A stretch of 54,173 nt of DNA from Sedimentisphaerales bacterium (GTDB lineage: Bacteria; Planctomycetota; Phycisphaerae; Sedimentisphaerales; SM23-30): assembly GCA_016928435.1 (NCBI GenBank), contig JAFGKT010000020.1, positions 1-54,173 of the forward strand, given 5' to 3'. Shown here one piece after another: positions 26,505-36,800 of this stretch. A program made the position numbers and the translations under genes. Position 1 is the stretch's first letter; each line of letters begins with the position of its first letter. The notes under the pieces are model-generated. The model saw only the letters and a program-made list of their open reading frames with translations, ran no database searches and had not been told where the DNA came from.

Positions 26505-27419
26505 CTACTTCGTCTTGCGCATCCAGAAGCTGGTGGGCAGACACCGGTCGCGATAACCGGCCGGCGGCGCAAAGAACCGATTACACTCATCGGTGTGGGT
26601 AGTCTTCATATAGTAATTGGCGAACAAAACCTCGAACGATTCATTGTGGCACAGAAACGCTTGCATTAGATACTGTTCGCTCATAAAGGTAACATTGTCC
26701 AAAACAAAACGCGGCGGATATTCATAAGGCAGAAAAATATCATGAACGTGTACCACGACGCCCGGTTTTAGCCGAGGTAAGATTTCGAGGAACAGGTAAT
26801 TCACATCGCTGCCGGGCCGAACAATGTGGCTCGAATCAATAAAGAAAATGTCATTTTCGCCCAGTTGCTCAAACAGCGACATATCCACATCTTCAGCTTT
26901 TTTGATTATCAGTTCGTCCAAGCCTTTGAAGCCGGTCTTGAGAATCGGCTTGGGATAAGGTTCGACTGAAGTCAGATGCAGCGGATGTCCCTCAGCGTGG
27001 TTGAGCTTCCCGGCACGAACCGTAACATAAGTGGAATTGCCCGAGCCGACCTCGATCATTCGCTGCGGCTTGAAGTGCCTTACCATACTGTGCAAAACGC
27101 AAGCGTCCTGAATGCCGAACATCGAATTGTTCAAATAATACTCATAAGGGCAATCGGTGCGTTCAACGGGAAAAGTCATTTCCGGTTTATAGACCGAGAA
27201 AACCTTTTCCAGCATTTCCAATTGTGCTTGGTCGCGAATATCAACACCGGGCATCGCTGAACGGCGAGTGAAAAAATCCTTACGTTTACGAATCTCGCGT
27301 GTGTCGGGGATAGGGCTGTAAAAGTGCTTGCGGGTGACGTTCACGCCCAGCCGTTGCCAAAACTCAAAAACCCTCGGCGACCACACCACCCGGCGGATAA
27401 ATCGGCTCAATGTTGACAT
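26505..27419 (-). CDS. class I SAM-dependent methyltransferase
   Basis: 304 residues from the ATG at 27417-27419 (MSTLSRFIRRVVWSPRVFEF), with AAGGA 9 nt upstream; longer in-frame extensions to the left are G/C-rich and lack a ribosome site. Motif I MIEVGSGNSTYV (~116-127), strand-2 SVEPYP, an IFFIDSSHIV acidic strand-4 motif, then VVHVHDIFLPYEYP. Resembles the Methyltransf_24 class, often found with sugar or lipid modification genes. Its substrate cannot be told. It is divergent from a polysaccharide deacetylase, which suggests an envelope or polysaccharide role. Confidence 0.85.
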   Translation of the reverse strand: MSTLSRFIRRVVWSPRVFEFWQRLGVNVTRKHFYSPIPDTREIRKRKDFFTRRSAMPGVDIRDQAQLEMLEKVFSVYKPEMTFPVERTDCPYEYYLNNSMFGIQDACVLHSMVRHFKPQRMIEVGSGNSTYVTVRAGKLNHAEGHPLHLTSVEPYPKPILKTGFKGLDELIIKKAEDVDMSLFEQLGENDIFFIDSSHIVRPGSDVNYLFLEILPRLKPGVVVHVHDIFLPYEYPPRFVLDNVTFMSEQYLMQAFLCHNESFEVLFANYYMKTTHTDECNRFFAPPAGYRDRCLPTSFWMRKTK

Positions 27420-27777
27420 AAATAATGTTCCTTTCGCTAAATCCGTAACATTACTTATCTTAGCGAGGAACACCGCTCGGTCAATATCTTTTTCGCTGCC
27501 GCAAAAGCATAAATAGTCTATCAACGCGCCCCAAGCGGCAATGGCGCCGATGGAAACCGCGAACCTTCTTTGCGCCCTCAAGCATAGTTCGCCATATGTC
27601 CTCCGCCAAGCTGCCCCCCCCCGCCTACACGTCGCCGACCCTGTCGAAATAATCATTGAACTGCCCCATCTGGAAACCATTGAAATAATCCATCTTATGC
27701 CGTAGAATACCCATCTGAATCACAGCACGAGTCTCGAAATTAAAAATATGCCCACCGAAGCCATCAAGGGATACCAA
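27420..27777. other. 358-bp divergent intergenic region with possible gene remnant
   Basis: Contains a run of nine C (27614-27622). On the minus strand, 27625-27777 encodes a protein-like string (GHIFNFETRAVIQMG, then DYFNGFQMGQFNDYFDR and a TAG-type stop near 27625) that reads like the C-terminus of a globular protein, but it runs antisense into the deacetylase with no start of its own. Possibly a decayed gene end; possibly chance. Promoters for the two flanking genes are not obvious. Confidence 0.25.
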
Positions 27778-28680
27778 ATGACTAATAAAGATAATCCGCA
27801 GTTCGATGTAGTGTTCGGAATCGACATGGAAACCGATATTGGTTCTTTTACGCCTTTCTATGAAGGCGTCAAGCATGGCACGCCGCGTTTGCTCTCGATC
27901 ATGAAACGCCGCGATATCAAGGCGACATATTTCTGGACCGGACACGCCGCGGAGAACAATCCCAAAACCGTCAAGCAAGTGCATAACGCCGGCCACGAGA
28001 CCGGCTGCCACGGTTTGTATCATGAAACACTGGGCGATCCGCTCTTCCCCCTGCCCAACAATTGGCCGATATTGCCCGCGGAAGTCGAAGGCCGACTCAC
28101 TATTGCCACTAAAATGGTGAAACAGGTCAGCGGCGTTAAGCCCATCAGCTTTCGCTGTCCACGGCTATGGGGCAGCACAACCGTAGTGAATGTATTGGAA
28201 AAACTCGGCTACACCAGTGACGCCTCGCTGCCCTTGTACTTTTATCGCAACAAAATAGAGCCTTATCATCCATCCAAAACGGACTGGACCAAATCGGGCC
28301 GGATGAAGATTGTGGAGATTCCCAATTTTTGCGATCTGGAAATGAAAAGCCAAGACCCCAAATACCAACGCGACCGCGACCAATGGCCTATGTGGCGGAC
28401 AAAAAGCGCCGCGGCACTTATGAAAAAGGTCCACGGCTTTGTCAATTATGTAGCAAAGCGAGGAGTCAGGCCGGTCGTATGTTTTTATTTTCACCCGTGG
28501 GAGTTTTATGCCATGCCCACCGGCTGGCTGGACTTCGGCGAAGCACGCGTCAAACCCGCCTCGTTTATTACCAAAAATTGCGGCGAATACGCACTGGAAC
28601 AATTCGACATTCTAGTCGAGAGCCTAAAACAAATGAACGCCCGATTCCTAACCTGCAAAGAATTGGCTAAACAATACTGA
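27778..28680 (+). CDS. polysaccharide deacetylase (NodB-like)
   Basis: 300 residues from ATG 27778 (MTNKDNPQFDVVFGIDMETD); AAGGG lies upstream, better than at an ATG 10 codons earlier. NodB signatures: FGIDMETDIG (motif-1 Asp), ATYFWTGHAAE, GHETGCHGLYHET (motif-2 His/His), FRCPRLWGS (motif 3) and a C-terminal FYFHPWEF (catalytic His). Metal-dependent de-N-acetylation of a surface polysaccharide or peptidoglycan is the usual reaction. No signal peptide, so likely acts in the cytoplasm or on a precursor. Upstream of a broken gene. Confidence 0.88.
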   Translation: MTNKDNPQFDVVFGIDMETDIGSFTPFYEGVKHGTPRLLSIMKRRDIKATYFWTGHAAENNPKTVKQVHNAGHETGCHGLYHETLGDPLFPLPNNWPILPAEVEGRLTIATKMVKQVSGVKPISFRCPRLWGSTTVVNVLEKLGYTSDASLPLYFYRNKIEPYHPSKTDWTKSGRMKIVEIPNFCDLEMKSQDPKYQRDRDQWPMWRTKSAAALMKKVHGFVNYVAKRGVRPVVCFYFHPWEFYAMPTGWLDFGEARVKPASFITKNCGEYALEQFDILVESLKQMNARFLTCKELAKQY

Positions 28681-28705
28681 ACCTCGCAACATAGAAGATG
28701 CTATT

Positions 28706-29652
28706 ATGGAATTACAGGAAACAATAAAACTATTCAAACAAGCGGGCAAACGTTATCACTTGATCGGCGATGAATCCGCGGGCGTATTGGCGGGCCTGGA
28801 TCTTGAGGGCAGACTGTTCACCGTTCTGCGGGGCAAAATCATCAATCGTGTCAACCCCAAAGCGATTCTAGGCCAATGCAGCAAAGATGAATATCTCAAC
28901 CCCGGCGGTGACGGCTTCTGGCCCGGCCCGGAAGGATCGTACCTAGGCTACACAACTACGCCATCGGTAGATGGCGCGTGTCCCCAGCCCTGACAGCGGC
29001 GCGTTATATGCTGACGGAACATTCGCCCGCCACTGCCGCTATAGCAGCCGAAATAGACCTGATAAACAATCAAGGCTTAGGCGTACCCACAATCTTCCAG
29101 CGCGAAATTTCCTTCTCGAATTCCGAAAACGCCATCAGCGTTACCACAACCGAAAGCATCGAATACCTGGGCAGTAAACCACTCACCCAGCAACAGGGCG
29201 CTTTAGTTCCATGGTCTTTGTGTCAGTTCGATAGCGGACCCGGCTGCGAAGTGGTATTCCCCAACACCGGTCAAAATTCTTTTTGGGATATGTACGATCC
29301 CAGCGATGCTCGACGAACACTCCAAGGCGATCTATGGCACAGCGCCACCGACGGCACCGGCTCACGCTATCAGATAGGCATGGACAAAAGCGTTCCGTGG
29401 ATCGAGTTCCGCAACGCTAAATCCGGCTTGATAGTGCGGCGCAGCATTACCCCTTTAAGCGCAGGTCTGGAACACATCGACATCACCGACCGCGACCCAT
29501 CAGAAACGCCCACAGACAAAGGTGTATGTTTGAGTTTCTACAGCGATCCATCAGGATTCATGGAAATCGAAGTCGCCGGAGGCTGCAATTGGCCCATCAA
29601 ACCCCACAGTAAATTCTCGGTAACCGTACATACCGATTATTCGATAAAATAG
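28706..29652 (+). pseudogene. DUF6786-like gene with 2-nt frameshift
   Basis: Starts MELQETIKLFKQAGKRYHLI and is open to 28993, but homologous-looking sequence continues in another frame to a stop at 29652 (VSPALTAARYMLTEHSP and onward). The junction is at about 28952: TACACAACTAC appears where TACAACTAC would keep the frame (giving GYNYAIGRWRVSPALT), i.e. an extra AC. The full ~315-residue product resembles DUF6786, sugar-related proteins of planctomycetes and other bacteria; function not known. Either a true recent pseudogene or an assembly error; read coverage is needed. 25 bp after the deacetylase. Confidence 0.7.
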
Positions 29653-29939
29653 ACTTGGAATTTGACCAACTTGAATTTGCACGCTAATTAAGGCGTGTGA
29701 CAATAACTGGCATCAGGTACTTCCAACGTCCGAATTTCGACTCTCCACCGCCCATCGGATATCCCTAACCGGCGGCCACACTACCGCTCATATCAGCCCA
29801 ACGCCGCTTCGTCCATAGGCATCTCAAAAAAACCAATATCAACTCCCAAAAAGCCGATACTCTGTAAGTGCAGCTTAACGCTGGACAAGAGACAGCTATC
29901 GTCCGATAATAGCCTTGACCATTTCTGGATGTGAGAACC

Positions 29940-30836
29940 ATGATTACTGTCGCCACCCCAAAAAACGAGAATACCATGGGCAAAAAAGAAAAACACAACG
30001 GCAAAAAGACAGGCAAGAAAAAAGACCAAGATACAATCTCAGATAACCATCAGAATCCGGAAAAGCTCACCAATAAGCGTTACGAAAAAGAGCTTGCTCG
30101 GCTGCAAATCGAACTCGTCAAACTCCAAGAATGGGTCAAGCACCAAGGCCTAAAAGTGGTCGCTCTGTTTGAAGGTCGCGACGCAGCCGGTAAGGGAGGC
30201 GTCATCAAACGCATCACCCAAAGCCTCAACCCTCGTATTTGCCGGGTCGTCGCTTTGGGCACCCCCACTGAACGAGAAAAAACCCAATGGTACTTTCAAC
30301 GTTACGTCCCCCATCTGCCCGCGGCAGGCGAAATGGTCCTGTTCGATCGCAGTTGGTACAATCGCGCCGGCGTAGAACGCGTAATGGGATTCTGTACCGA
30401 TGAACAATACACCGAGTTCATGCGCACCTGCCCAGAGTTCGAGCGTATGATCATCCGCTCGGGCGTCATCCTCATCAAATACTGGTTCAGCGTCAGCGAT
30501 GAAGAACAGGAACGCCGGTTCCAAGCCCGCCTCACCGACCCCACCAAACGCTGGAAGCTCAGCCCCATGGACCTCGAATCCCGCAGCCGTTGGGTCGATT
30601 ACTCCAAGTGCAAAGACGAAATGTTCGCTCACACCGACATCAAGCAGGCCCCTTGGTACGTCGTCAACGCCGACGTCAAAAAGAAGGCTCGCCTAAACTG
30701 CATCAGTCACCTGCTAAGCATGATCCCCTACGAAGACCTCACCCCCAAACCCATCGAATTGCCTCCGCGCCAAGACGACACCGGCTATGTCCGCCCACCC
30801 ATGTCCGATCAAACCTTCGTACCCGAAATCTACTAA
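29940..30836 (+). CDS. ppk2: polyphosphate kinase 2
   Basis: Transfers phosphate between polyphosphate and nucleotides, usually making NTP from NDP. 298 residues from the ATG at 29940 (a GTG nine bases upstream is also in frame). Basic, Lys-rich N-terminal ~35 residues, then a single PPK2 domain: ALFEGRDAAGKGGVIKRIT (Walker A), LFDRSWYNRAGVERVMGFC (Walker B-type), and YWFSVSDEEQERRF, KRWKLSPMD and DEMFAHTDIKQAPWYVVNA, all family landmarks. One domain, so a class I or III enzyme; which nucleotide is favoured is not clear. Monocistronic. Confidence 0.95.
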   Translation: MITVATPKNENTMGKKEKHNGKKTGKKKDQDTISDNHQNPEKLTNKRYEKELARLQIELVKLQEWVKHQGLKVVALFEGRDAAGKGGVIKRITQSLNPRICRVVALGTPTEREKTQWYFQRYVPHLPAAGEMVLFDRSWYNRAGVERVMGFCTDEQYTEFMRTCPEFERMIIRSGVILIKYWFSVSDEEQERRFQARLTDPTKRWKLSPMDLESRSRWVDYSKCKDEMFAHTDIKQAPWYVVNADVKKKARLNCISHLLSMIPYEDLTPKPIELPPRQDDTGYVRPPMSDQTFVPEIY

Positions 30837-31038
30837 AACTGCTTTCGGAATTCGTTTCGGTTACACTAGTCGCTATCTCTATCTGACAGCGACCAACGCC
30901 AAGCGTCGTCTTCCAACCAACTCCGGGTGGCACCCTTTCACAAAGTTAAAGGGCGATCGAACACCAAACAAGCCCCATTCCCCAACCACCTGCCAAAGGT
31001 CAATCTACCAATGCGTTTCTACCCGTGTGATCGCACCT

Positions 31039-32613
31039 TCAATCCTCAAAGTCCACGAAATAAACACAGGCCCGGTCCAACTTGAACCGCAGCATAACAG
31101 CTTGGCCTTTGTTGACTCCTATATCATCATGTCCCTTCCATCGCACTTCCTGCCCGTGGCAATCGCCTATAATCGGCACACAATCCTCAAACGACCGCCC
31201 CGGCACCACCTTACCATCCAACCCCACCACTTCCACCAAAACCTTACCAGCCTGTGAACTCGCCGCGTTAATAGTCATCTTCCCGCCCGGGGCAATGATA
31301 TACTTCGTCGAAAACCCACCTTCTTGTGCCGCCTCTATCCCTACTAATCGTCCTTGGGACCAAACCGCATATCCGGGCCTTCGCTCCGCGTGTACCCGCG
31401 GGTACTTATGCGGCACACTATAACCGGTGATCGGCAAAACAAAATCGCCGTTTGGCAGTTCCAACAAATTCACCCCGCCGAACACACAACCACCATCCCA
31501 ACGTCCGCTCGGGCCGGTGTGCAAAACGCGTTTATTCGTCAACCAATTCCACATAACGCCATCACTGCTCGAAGCAATCCCGATACTCGTAGTGTCCGTC
31601 GAGGTATCCCATATAGCAGGGAACATCAACTCGCAATCCGCGGCACCTGGTATTGTGGTCCATGAATTGGTGTACAGCACTTCGCTGGGCGACATTTGCG
31701 GAGATGTGTCCAGCACTATCCGCTGCATAGGCCACAAGGAAAAATCCTCGCTTTCGGATCGGCCTATGGCCCGGCGGCCGCTAGCCAACCATCGGCAGCG
31801 ATCAGCCTTTTCATCACTGCTGGCGTAAGGCTCCGCTTGCCGCAACTCCGCCCAATCACGAAAATACCCCACGTACTTACGGCGATGGCTATCATAGTGG
31901 CCCACCAACTCCGTATCCACATGCGCCACCAAAACCGGTCGATCTAAACGCTGCCATTGAAAACCATCAGCTGAAACCGCCGCCCGGACTCCTACCCTAA
32001 TGTCCACATCAGAACGTTTGGCCATCGGGTCCACTTCTCCGCCCGCTGCCACATAACGCTCCAGCTCATCATCGGTTATATCCTCGGCGGTGTACACAAT
32101 CTTGTAACGCTGCGACGGCTCTGCCGACGGGTCCACAAAAACCGCACCGCCCCCGCCGAACGCCAACAGATTATTATCCTTGCTGCCCTCGTACTCCACC
32201 AATGCCAAATTCGGCCGTTTCCATTCGTAGCCGTCTTCGGATTCGTAATAACAATAGCCTTTGTGTGTCCCTCTTTTATGCAGGTCGCCCCACCCGGCAT
32301 TGGCCCACATACGATATATTCCGCCGTCCTTTAGAATCGTACCAATTTGAATTCCCCCCGCTTCGTAACTGTGTTGCGGCTGGATCAAGGGTTCGGTTGT
32401 ATGTGCCTCACGTACAACGATTTCCACGCCATAGGCCGGCTCGAACCGCCGAAACTCAGCTTCGCCCAACTTTTGGTCGCCGACCACCATAACATTTTTG
32501 CCAGCCTGGTCAAACCAACCGAATCCTGTCGGCCGAACATAACTCCAATTAACAAACGCCAAACGCTTGCCAGCCAATTCGTATGGATCGCCGCGTCTGT
32601 ATGTCTCACCCAT
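31039..32613 (-). CDS. beta-propeller glycoside-hydrolase-like protein
   Basis: 524 residues, cytoplasmic (no signal peptide). N-terminal two-thirds has repeated segments with five-bladed-propeller character: GIYRMWANAGW, CYYESEDGYEWKRP, AVSADGFQWQR, IGIASSSDGVMWNW, GGVNLLELPNGDFVL. The SxDGxxW pattern is typical of GH43/GH32/GH130-like families, and the C-terminal ~130 residues form a beta-sandwich. No GH family residues can be assigned with certainty. It is transcribed behind a FadR-type GntR gene (29 bp gap), the usual set-up for a sugar-acid or glycan utilisation locus. GGGAG lies 6 nt before the ATG. Confidence 0.75.
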   Translation of the reverse strand: MGETYRRGDPYELAGKRLAFVNWSYVRPTGFGWFDQAGKNVMVVGDQKLGEAEFRRFEPAYGVEIVVREAHTTEPLIQPQHSYEAGGIQIGTILKDGGIYRMWANAGWGDLHKRGTHKGYCYYESEDGYEWKRPNLALVEYEGSKDNNLLAFGGGGAVFVDPSAEPSQRYKIVYTAEDITDDELERYVAAGGEVDPMAKRSDVDIRVGVRAAVSADGFQWQRLDRPVLVAHVDTELVGHYDSHRRKYVGYFRDWAELRQAEPYASSDEKADRCRWLASGRRAIGRSESEDFSLWPMQRIVLDTSPQMSPSEVLYTNSWTTIPGAADCELMFPAIWDTSTDTTSIGIASSSDGVMWNWLTNKRVLHTGPSGRWDGGCVFGGVNLLELPNGDFVLPITGYSVPHKYPRVHAERRPGYAVWSQGRLVGIEAAQEGGFSTKYIIAPGGKMTINAASSQAGKVLVEVVGLDGKVVPGRSFEDCVPIIGDCHGQEVRWKGHDDIGVNKGQAVMLRFKLDRACVYFVDFED

Positions 32614-32642
32614 GATGTGCTCCCATCAATCTTTAATCACTG

Positions 32643-33344
32643 TTATTGCTGTTTTCCCAGCCATTTAGGTGCAGTCTGACCTTGCTCGAGTTGTTGCCGT
32701 AGAGACTGCTGGGCTAGATCAATGTGCTGCCGGGCCAACTGCTCAGCCTGGTCGGCTTGGCCATCCTCTATCGCTTGCAGCAAAGCCTGATGTTCAGCAT
32801 AAACCTGATCCGGGTCGCGCCCGCCCCTAACCGCTTTACCTAAAATAAGATACGAATCCGCCAAACGAACCAGCATACTATTGCCCGAAAGCTCAAGCAA
32901 ACGGCGATGGAATTGGCGGTCGAGCCAGGACATTTCGCTTAACTTATTTTCCTTACTTAACTTATGCATCTGTTGAGAGATAGAGCGAAGCTCGTCTATG
33001 TCTTGGCGGGTGGTGCGTTGGCAGCAGAGTCGGGCAGCTAAGCCTTCGTGCATTTGGCGGATTTGCAGGGCTTCGATGATAGCGGGAATATCGAGTTGCC
33101 GAACGAATACGCCGCGATTGTCCACGATCTCGACCAAACCACAGGCTTGCAGCTCCAGCAACGCTTCGCGAACAAGCCCCTGGGCCACGCCGAACCGCTG
33201 GGCTAAATCTCTTTGTCCCAATCGCTTACCGGAAGTAAACTCACCTTCGAGAATCAACCGTTGAATGGCGTCACGAATGTCGTGGCGTTTGACCGCTCGG
33301 GGCTGATCGGCAGTCGATGCCGAAGCTGAAGTCGAATGAACCAT
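32643..33344 (-). CDS. GntR family (FadR/FCD) transcriptional regulator
   Basis: 233 residues. N-terminal winged helix (RHDIRDAIQRLILEGEFTSG, then KRLGQRDLAQRFGVAQGLVREALLELQACGLV), then an FCD-type helical ligand domain (MHEGLAARLCC, WLDRQFHRRLLELSGNSMLV). The start ATG 33344 is preferred over a TTG six codons upstream. It lies immediately upstream of the propeller protein, so it probably regulates that gene. A perfect ATTATCGATAAT palindrome (33381-33392) just upstream is a candidate operator. Confidence 0.88.
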   Translation of the reverse strand: MVHSTSASASTADQPRAVKRHDIRDAIQRLILEGEFTSGKRLGQRDLAQRFGVAQGLVREALLELQACGLVEIVDNRGVFVRQLDIPAIIEALQIRQMHEGLAARLCCQRTTRQDIDELRSISQQMHKLSKENKLSEMSWLDRQFHRRLLELSGNSMLVRLADSYLILGKAVRGGRDPDQVYAEHQALLQAIEDGQADQAEQLARQHIDLAQQSLRQQLEQGQTAPKWLGKQQ

Positions 33345-33893
33345 ACTAGGAAACCCCAACAAACAGGTTAGCTCGAATGAATTATCGATAATCTAACTTA
33401 TTATTGATACGATGCAAGGTAAATCCAGCAATTCACGCGCCACGACATAAAGTATTCTATAACAGAACCTTAGAAAAAGTACACAAAAAGAACGCATTTG
33501 CGCGCTAACGGCAAGAACACGTTGAAATTGGGTAGCGGCAAATACGCACGCGATAGAGCGGAAGTGCGGTGGTTTTGGGGGTAGCGCAAATGAGAGAATC
33601 AGTGGGATACGGGCGCGCTTAATATAGTAGGTGGGGGCAGAAGGGCGGGAGGTGAGATGCGCGAAGGTTTGCCGGGAGCGCGCGATGGTGGGAAGTGGGA
33701 AAAAAAGCGTTCAGAAATCGTCAAAAACTCGTCGGTTTTGATCGGTTTTGGCCAGAAATGGAACGGTTTTTGGCAAAAATGAAGCGTTTTTTGGGGGTGG
33801 CTGATTCTGCGCGGTTTGGTCGGTAGCGGGAATGCGCGCCTGCGCTAAATTGACGCAGGCGCGCGCTTATTTTTTGGGGTTGATCGATGAAGA
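33345..33893. other. 549-bp intergenic region with operator candidate, tandem repeats and orphan terminator
   Basis: 33381-33392 is the palindrome near gntR. 33743-33800 has about three 20-21-bp imperfect tandem units (CGGTTTTGGCCAGAAATGG / CGGTTTTTGGCAAAAATG / CGTTTTTTGGG). 33834-33844 and 33854-33864 form an 11-bp G/C stem followed by six T on the plus strand. No plus-strand gene precedes it for 3 kb. A plus-strand small RNA is possible; I see no ORF. Confidence 0.5.
33834..33875 (+). terminator. orphan intrinsic terminator (plus strand)
   Basis: GCGCGCCTGCG pairs perfectly with CGCAGGCGCGC around a 9-nt loop, then GCTTATTTTTT. It lies 30 bp beyond the S8 protease stop on the other strand, where it has no U-tract, so it could serve as a weak minus-strand terminator too. 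Confidence 0.6.
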
Positions 33894-36800
33894 TTATAAC
33901 TGGGAGTAAAGCAATTCCAATTCGTCCTGGATTTGATAGAGCATGTTGAAGAAGCCTTCTTCATCAACTTCTTCTTGGATGCCCGGGGTGTTTATCCAGA
34001 TATCTTCGAGCCAATCGATTATTTGTTCCAGCTGCCAGACTCGCTCGTATATTGTTGGGGTGTACTCCGGAGCGATTGATCGCCAAACGCTGCGTTGGTA
34101 TTGCTCGATGACGGCGGCGGAAAGAGCGCTGGATTCTTCGGTGACAGGTGGGAAGGTTACAGACATTGACATAAATGGCCAAGCGGGGCTGTTGTGGTAG
34201 CAGGCTTGCCAGGCCCAGTCGGTGGCGGAAAAGTCGCAGAGGTCAACGATGTCTATGAAGTCATTGTTGTCACAATCATAGGCAGAGTTCCAATTGGGCG
34301 TGTTGGGGTCGTTGGGGTCGGCTTGGGCACTGGATAGTTGCCAAATGGTTGTGATTTCGTAGAACTCGGCAAGGTTGATTCGGCCATCGCCGGTCTGGTC
34401 GTTGGAGTTGATGACTTCGGAACAATCGTATTCATCGGCGCCGATATCGACAAGGGAGTTGACGACGCGGGATTGGCCATCGATGTCTAGTTCGTTGGTG
34501 TAAGAGGGAGCGGAGTCGCCTAGGTCTTTGCAGGGTGAGCAGGGGTCGAGATGGAAATTGCCTATGGTGAAATCAGCAGTGACGAAGAGCGGATTGCATC
34601 GGATGTTGTCGTTGGGGTCGGGGGTTGGGGCGTAGTCGATGATGTTGGGGTCGGCGGAGTAGGTGAGGCAAGAATAGGAAGCAACGCAGCCGGTTAGGTC
34701 TTGGTAGCTGTTGTTATCGTTGTTGTGCCAGAGGATGCAGTTGGTAATGTCGGGTTGGTCGCCGGTGTCGAGGTAGATGGCTTCGGCGAAGTTGTTGACG
34801 ATGGTGGCGTTGCGGATGACGGGAGCGTTGGAGGGGTTGTAGAGGTAGATGCCGTTGACGCCGTTGTTGTGGATGAAAGTGTTTTGGACAGTGGGGTAAG
34901 CACGGTAAGCGTTGATGCCGTGGCCGGCGTTATCGTGGATGTTGCAGTTGGTGATTTGCGGAGCGGAACTATTACCAAAGCAGTAGAGGCCATCGTCGCC
35001 GTTGTGGGCGATTACGCAGTTGTTGAGAGTTAGGGTGGAGCTATGAACATCGAGACCGTCACCATCGTTTTCGGCAATGATGCAGTTGGATAAGGCAAGG
35101 GTGGAATCTTCACAGTAGATACCACGAGAGTCGGCTTTGCCAATGATAAGGCTGTCAAGAGTTACACCACTACTACAGTTGTCGACATCTATTATAGTAT
35201 TGCAGACATCATTACCGGTTAGATAGGTGGGATGGGCAATGAGGTCACGATCATTTCGATTGGATTCATTGCCGACAAAGCCGCCATAGATTGATATGCC
35301 ATCTGGTAATTCAAAAGTATCTGTACTCTCGGCTCCTGGTGAATATGTGCCGGCGGCGAGCCAGATTTCGTGGCCGCAACCTCGTTCGACGCGACTGATA
35401 GCATCCTGCAAGTTGCGGTAGGCGTTGTCCCAGGAAGTTCCGGTCTCGAAGCTGGTGAGAGGAACATTGGTATTGACATAGATGACATCACCACCCCAGC
35501 AACAGACGGGGGTCTGTTCGATATCGACAGTGAAGGATTCGGGGTCGCCGAAACTTTCGATGGTGACGCGGTTGACGATTACGCCGCATGGTTCAGCGAG
35601 TTGGTTAACCTGGACAGTGATGTGACGAATAATGTTGGGGTCGCATGGATCATGGCCGTAAACGGTGCCTTCGCCCCAAGTGTAGGTTTGGTTAAGGATG
35701 TCGTATTGGCCGGTGTTGGGGTCGGCGGGAGGCGAATAGAAGGTTTGTAAGGGGAGGTAGTCGGTAACTTCGACACTGTAGTAATCACAAGCATCGGGAG
35801 CATAGCTTATGGTATAGGTGATGAAGTCATTGAGGGATGCGCATTCGCCGCAATAGCAGGGGTCACAGGGGTCAAGGGCGATATTGTCTGTAACGGAGAG
35901 AGAGATAAGCGGCGGTTTGTAATTCACTAGCGTAGCTAAGTTGAGTCTGCCACCGGATACACAATTTAGAGCAGTGGACGGGATGTCTACACTGCCGAGA
36001 ACCGCACTCTTGAGGTAGTCAGCGGACCAATCAGGATGTGCAGCCCAGGCTAGAGCACATGCTCCGGCAACGTGAGGAGCAGCCATGGAGGTGCCGTCTT
36101 TATAATCATAAGAATTATTAAGCACAGTACTTAAAATATTTACGCCGGGGGCGCCTAAGTCAACAGATGTTTGGCCGTAGCAAGAGAAACCAGCCCGTTC
36201 GTCATTTTGATCAGTGGCCATGACAGAGATAATATTATCACAATCATAAGTTGCGGGATATATTGGCGTATTATCGTTGTTCCAACCTTCATTACCTGCC
36301 GCAGCAACAAAGATAATGCCCGCTTGGTTTGCGGCTTCAATAGCGTCTTTTACACTTTGTGCATCTCCTGTTCCACCCCATGAATTGCTCATAATATCTA
36401 CTTCCATATAAGTGGCGTATTCAATGGCTGCAACAGCATCAGCATAACTTCCACCACCACGGGCATTGAGAAACTTGATAGGCATAATCTGCACTTGCCA
36501 GCAAACGCCGGTGATGCCCAAGGCGTTGTCGCCAACTGCGCCGATAGTGCCGGCACAGTGGGTACCATGGCCGTTGTCGTCCATTGGGTCTACATCGTCG
36601 TTGCAGAAATCATAACCGTAGATATCATCGACATAGGTATTGTTGTCATCATCAACATTTGGGTCGCCGTAATATTCCGCTTCGTTAATCCACATGTTGG
36701 CTACAAGGTCAGGGTGATTGTAATCAACACCACTATCGATTACCGCCACAACAATGTCGCAGGCATCGGTTATAATGTCCCAAGCTTCGGGAGCGTCGAT

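Noticed and set aside
28971-29177. A separate gene starting MARVPSPDSG within the frameshifted locus
   Set aside because: It is a third reading frame of the same DNA; the two longer frames fit one broken gene better.
34253-34993. Recurrent GTTGGGGTCG-type words in the S8 protease gene that could look like a repeat array
   Set aside because: They are coding repeats for DPN and beta-helix turns inside one long frame; no spacer pattern, so not CRISPR.
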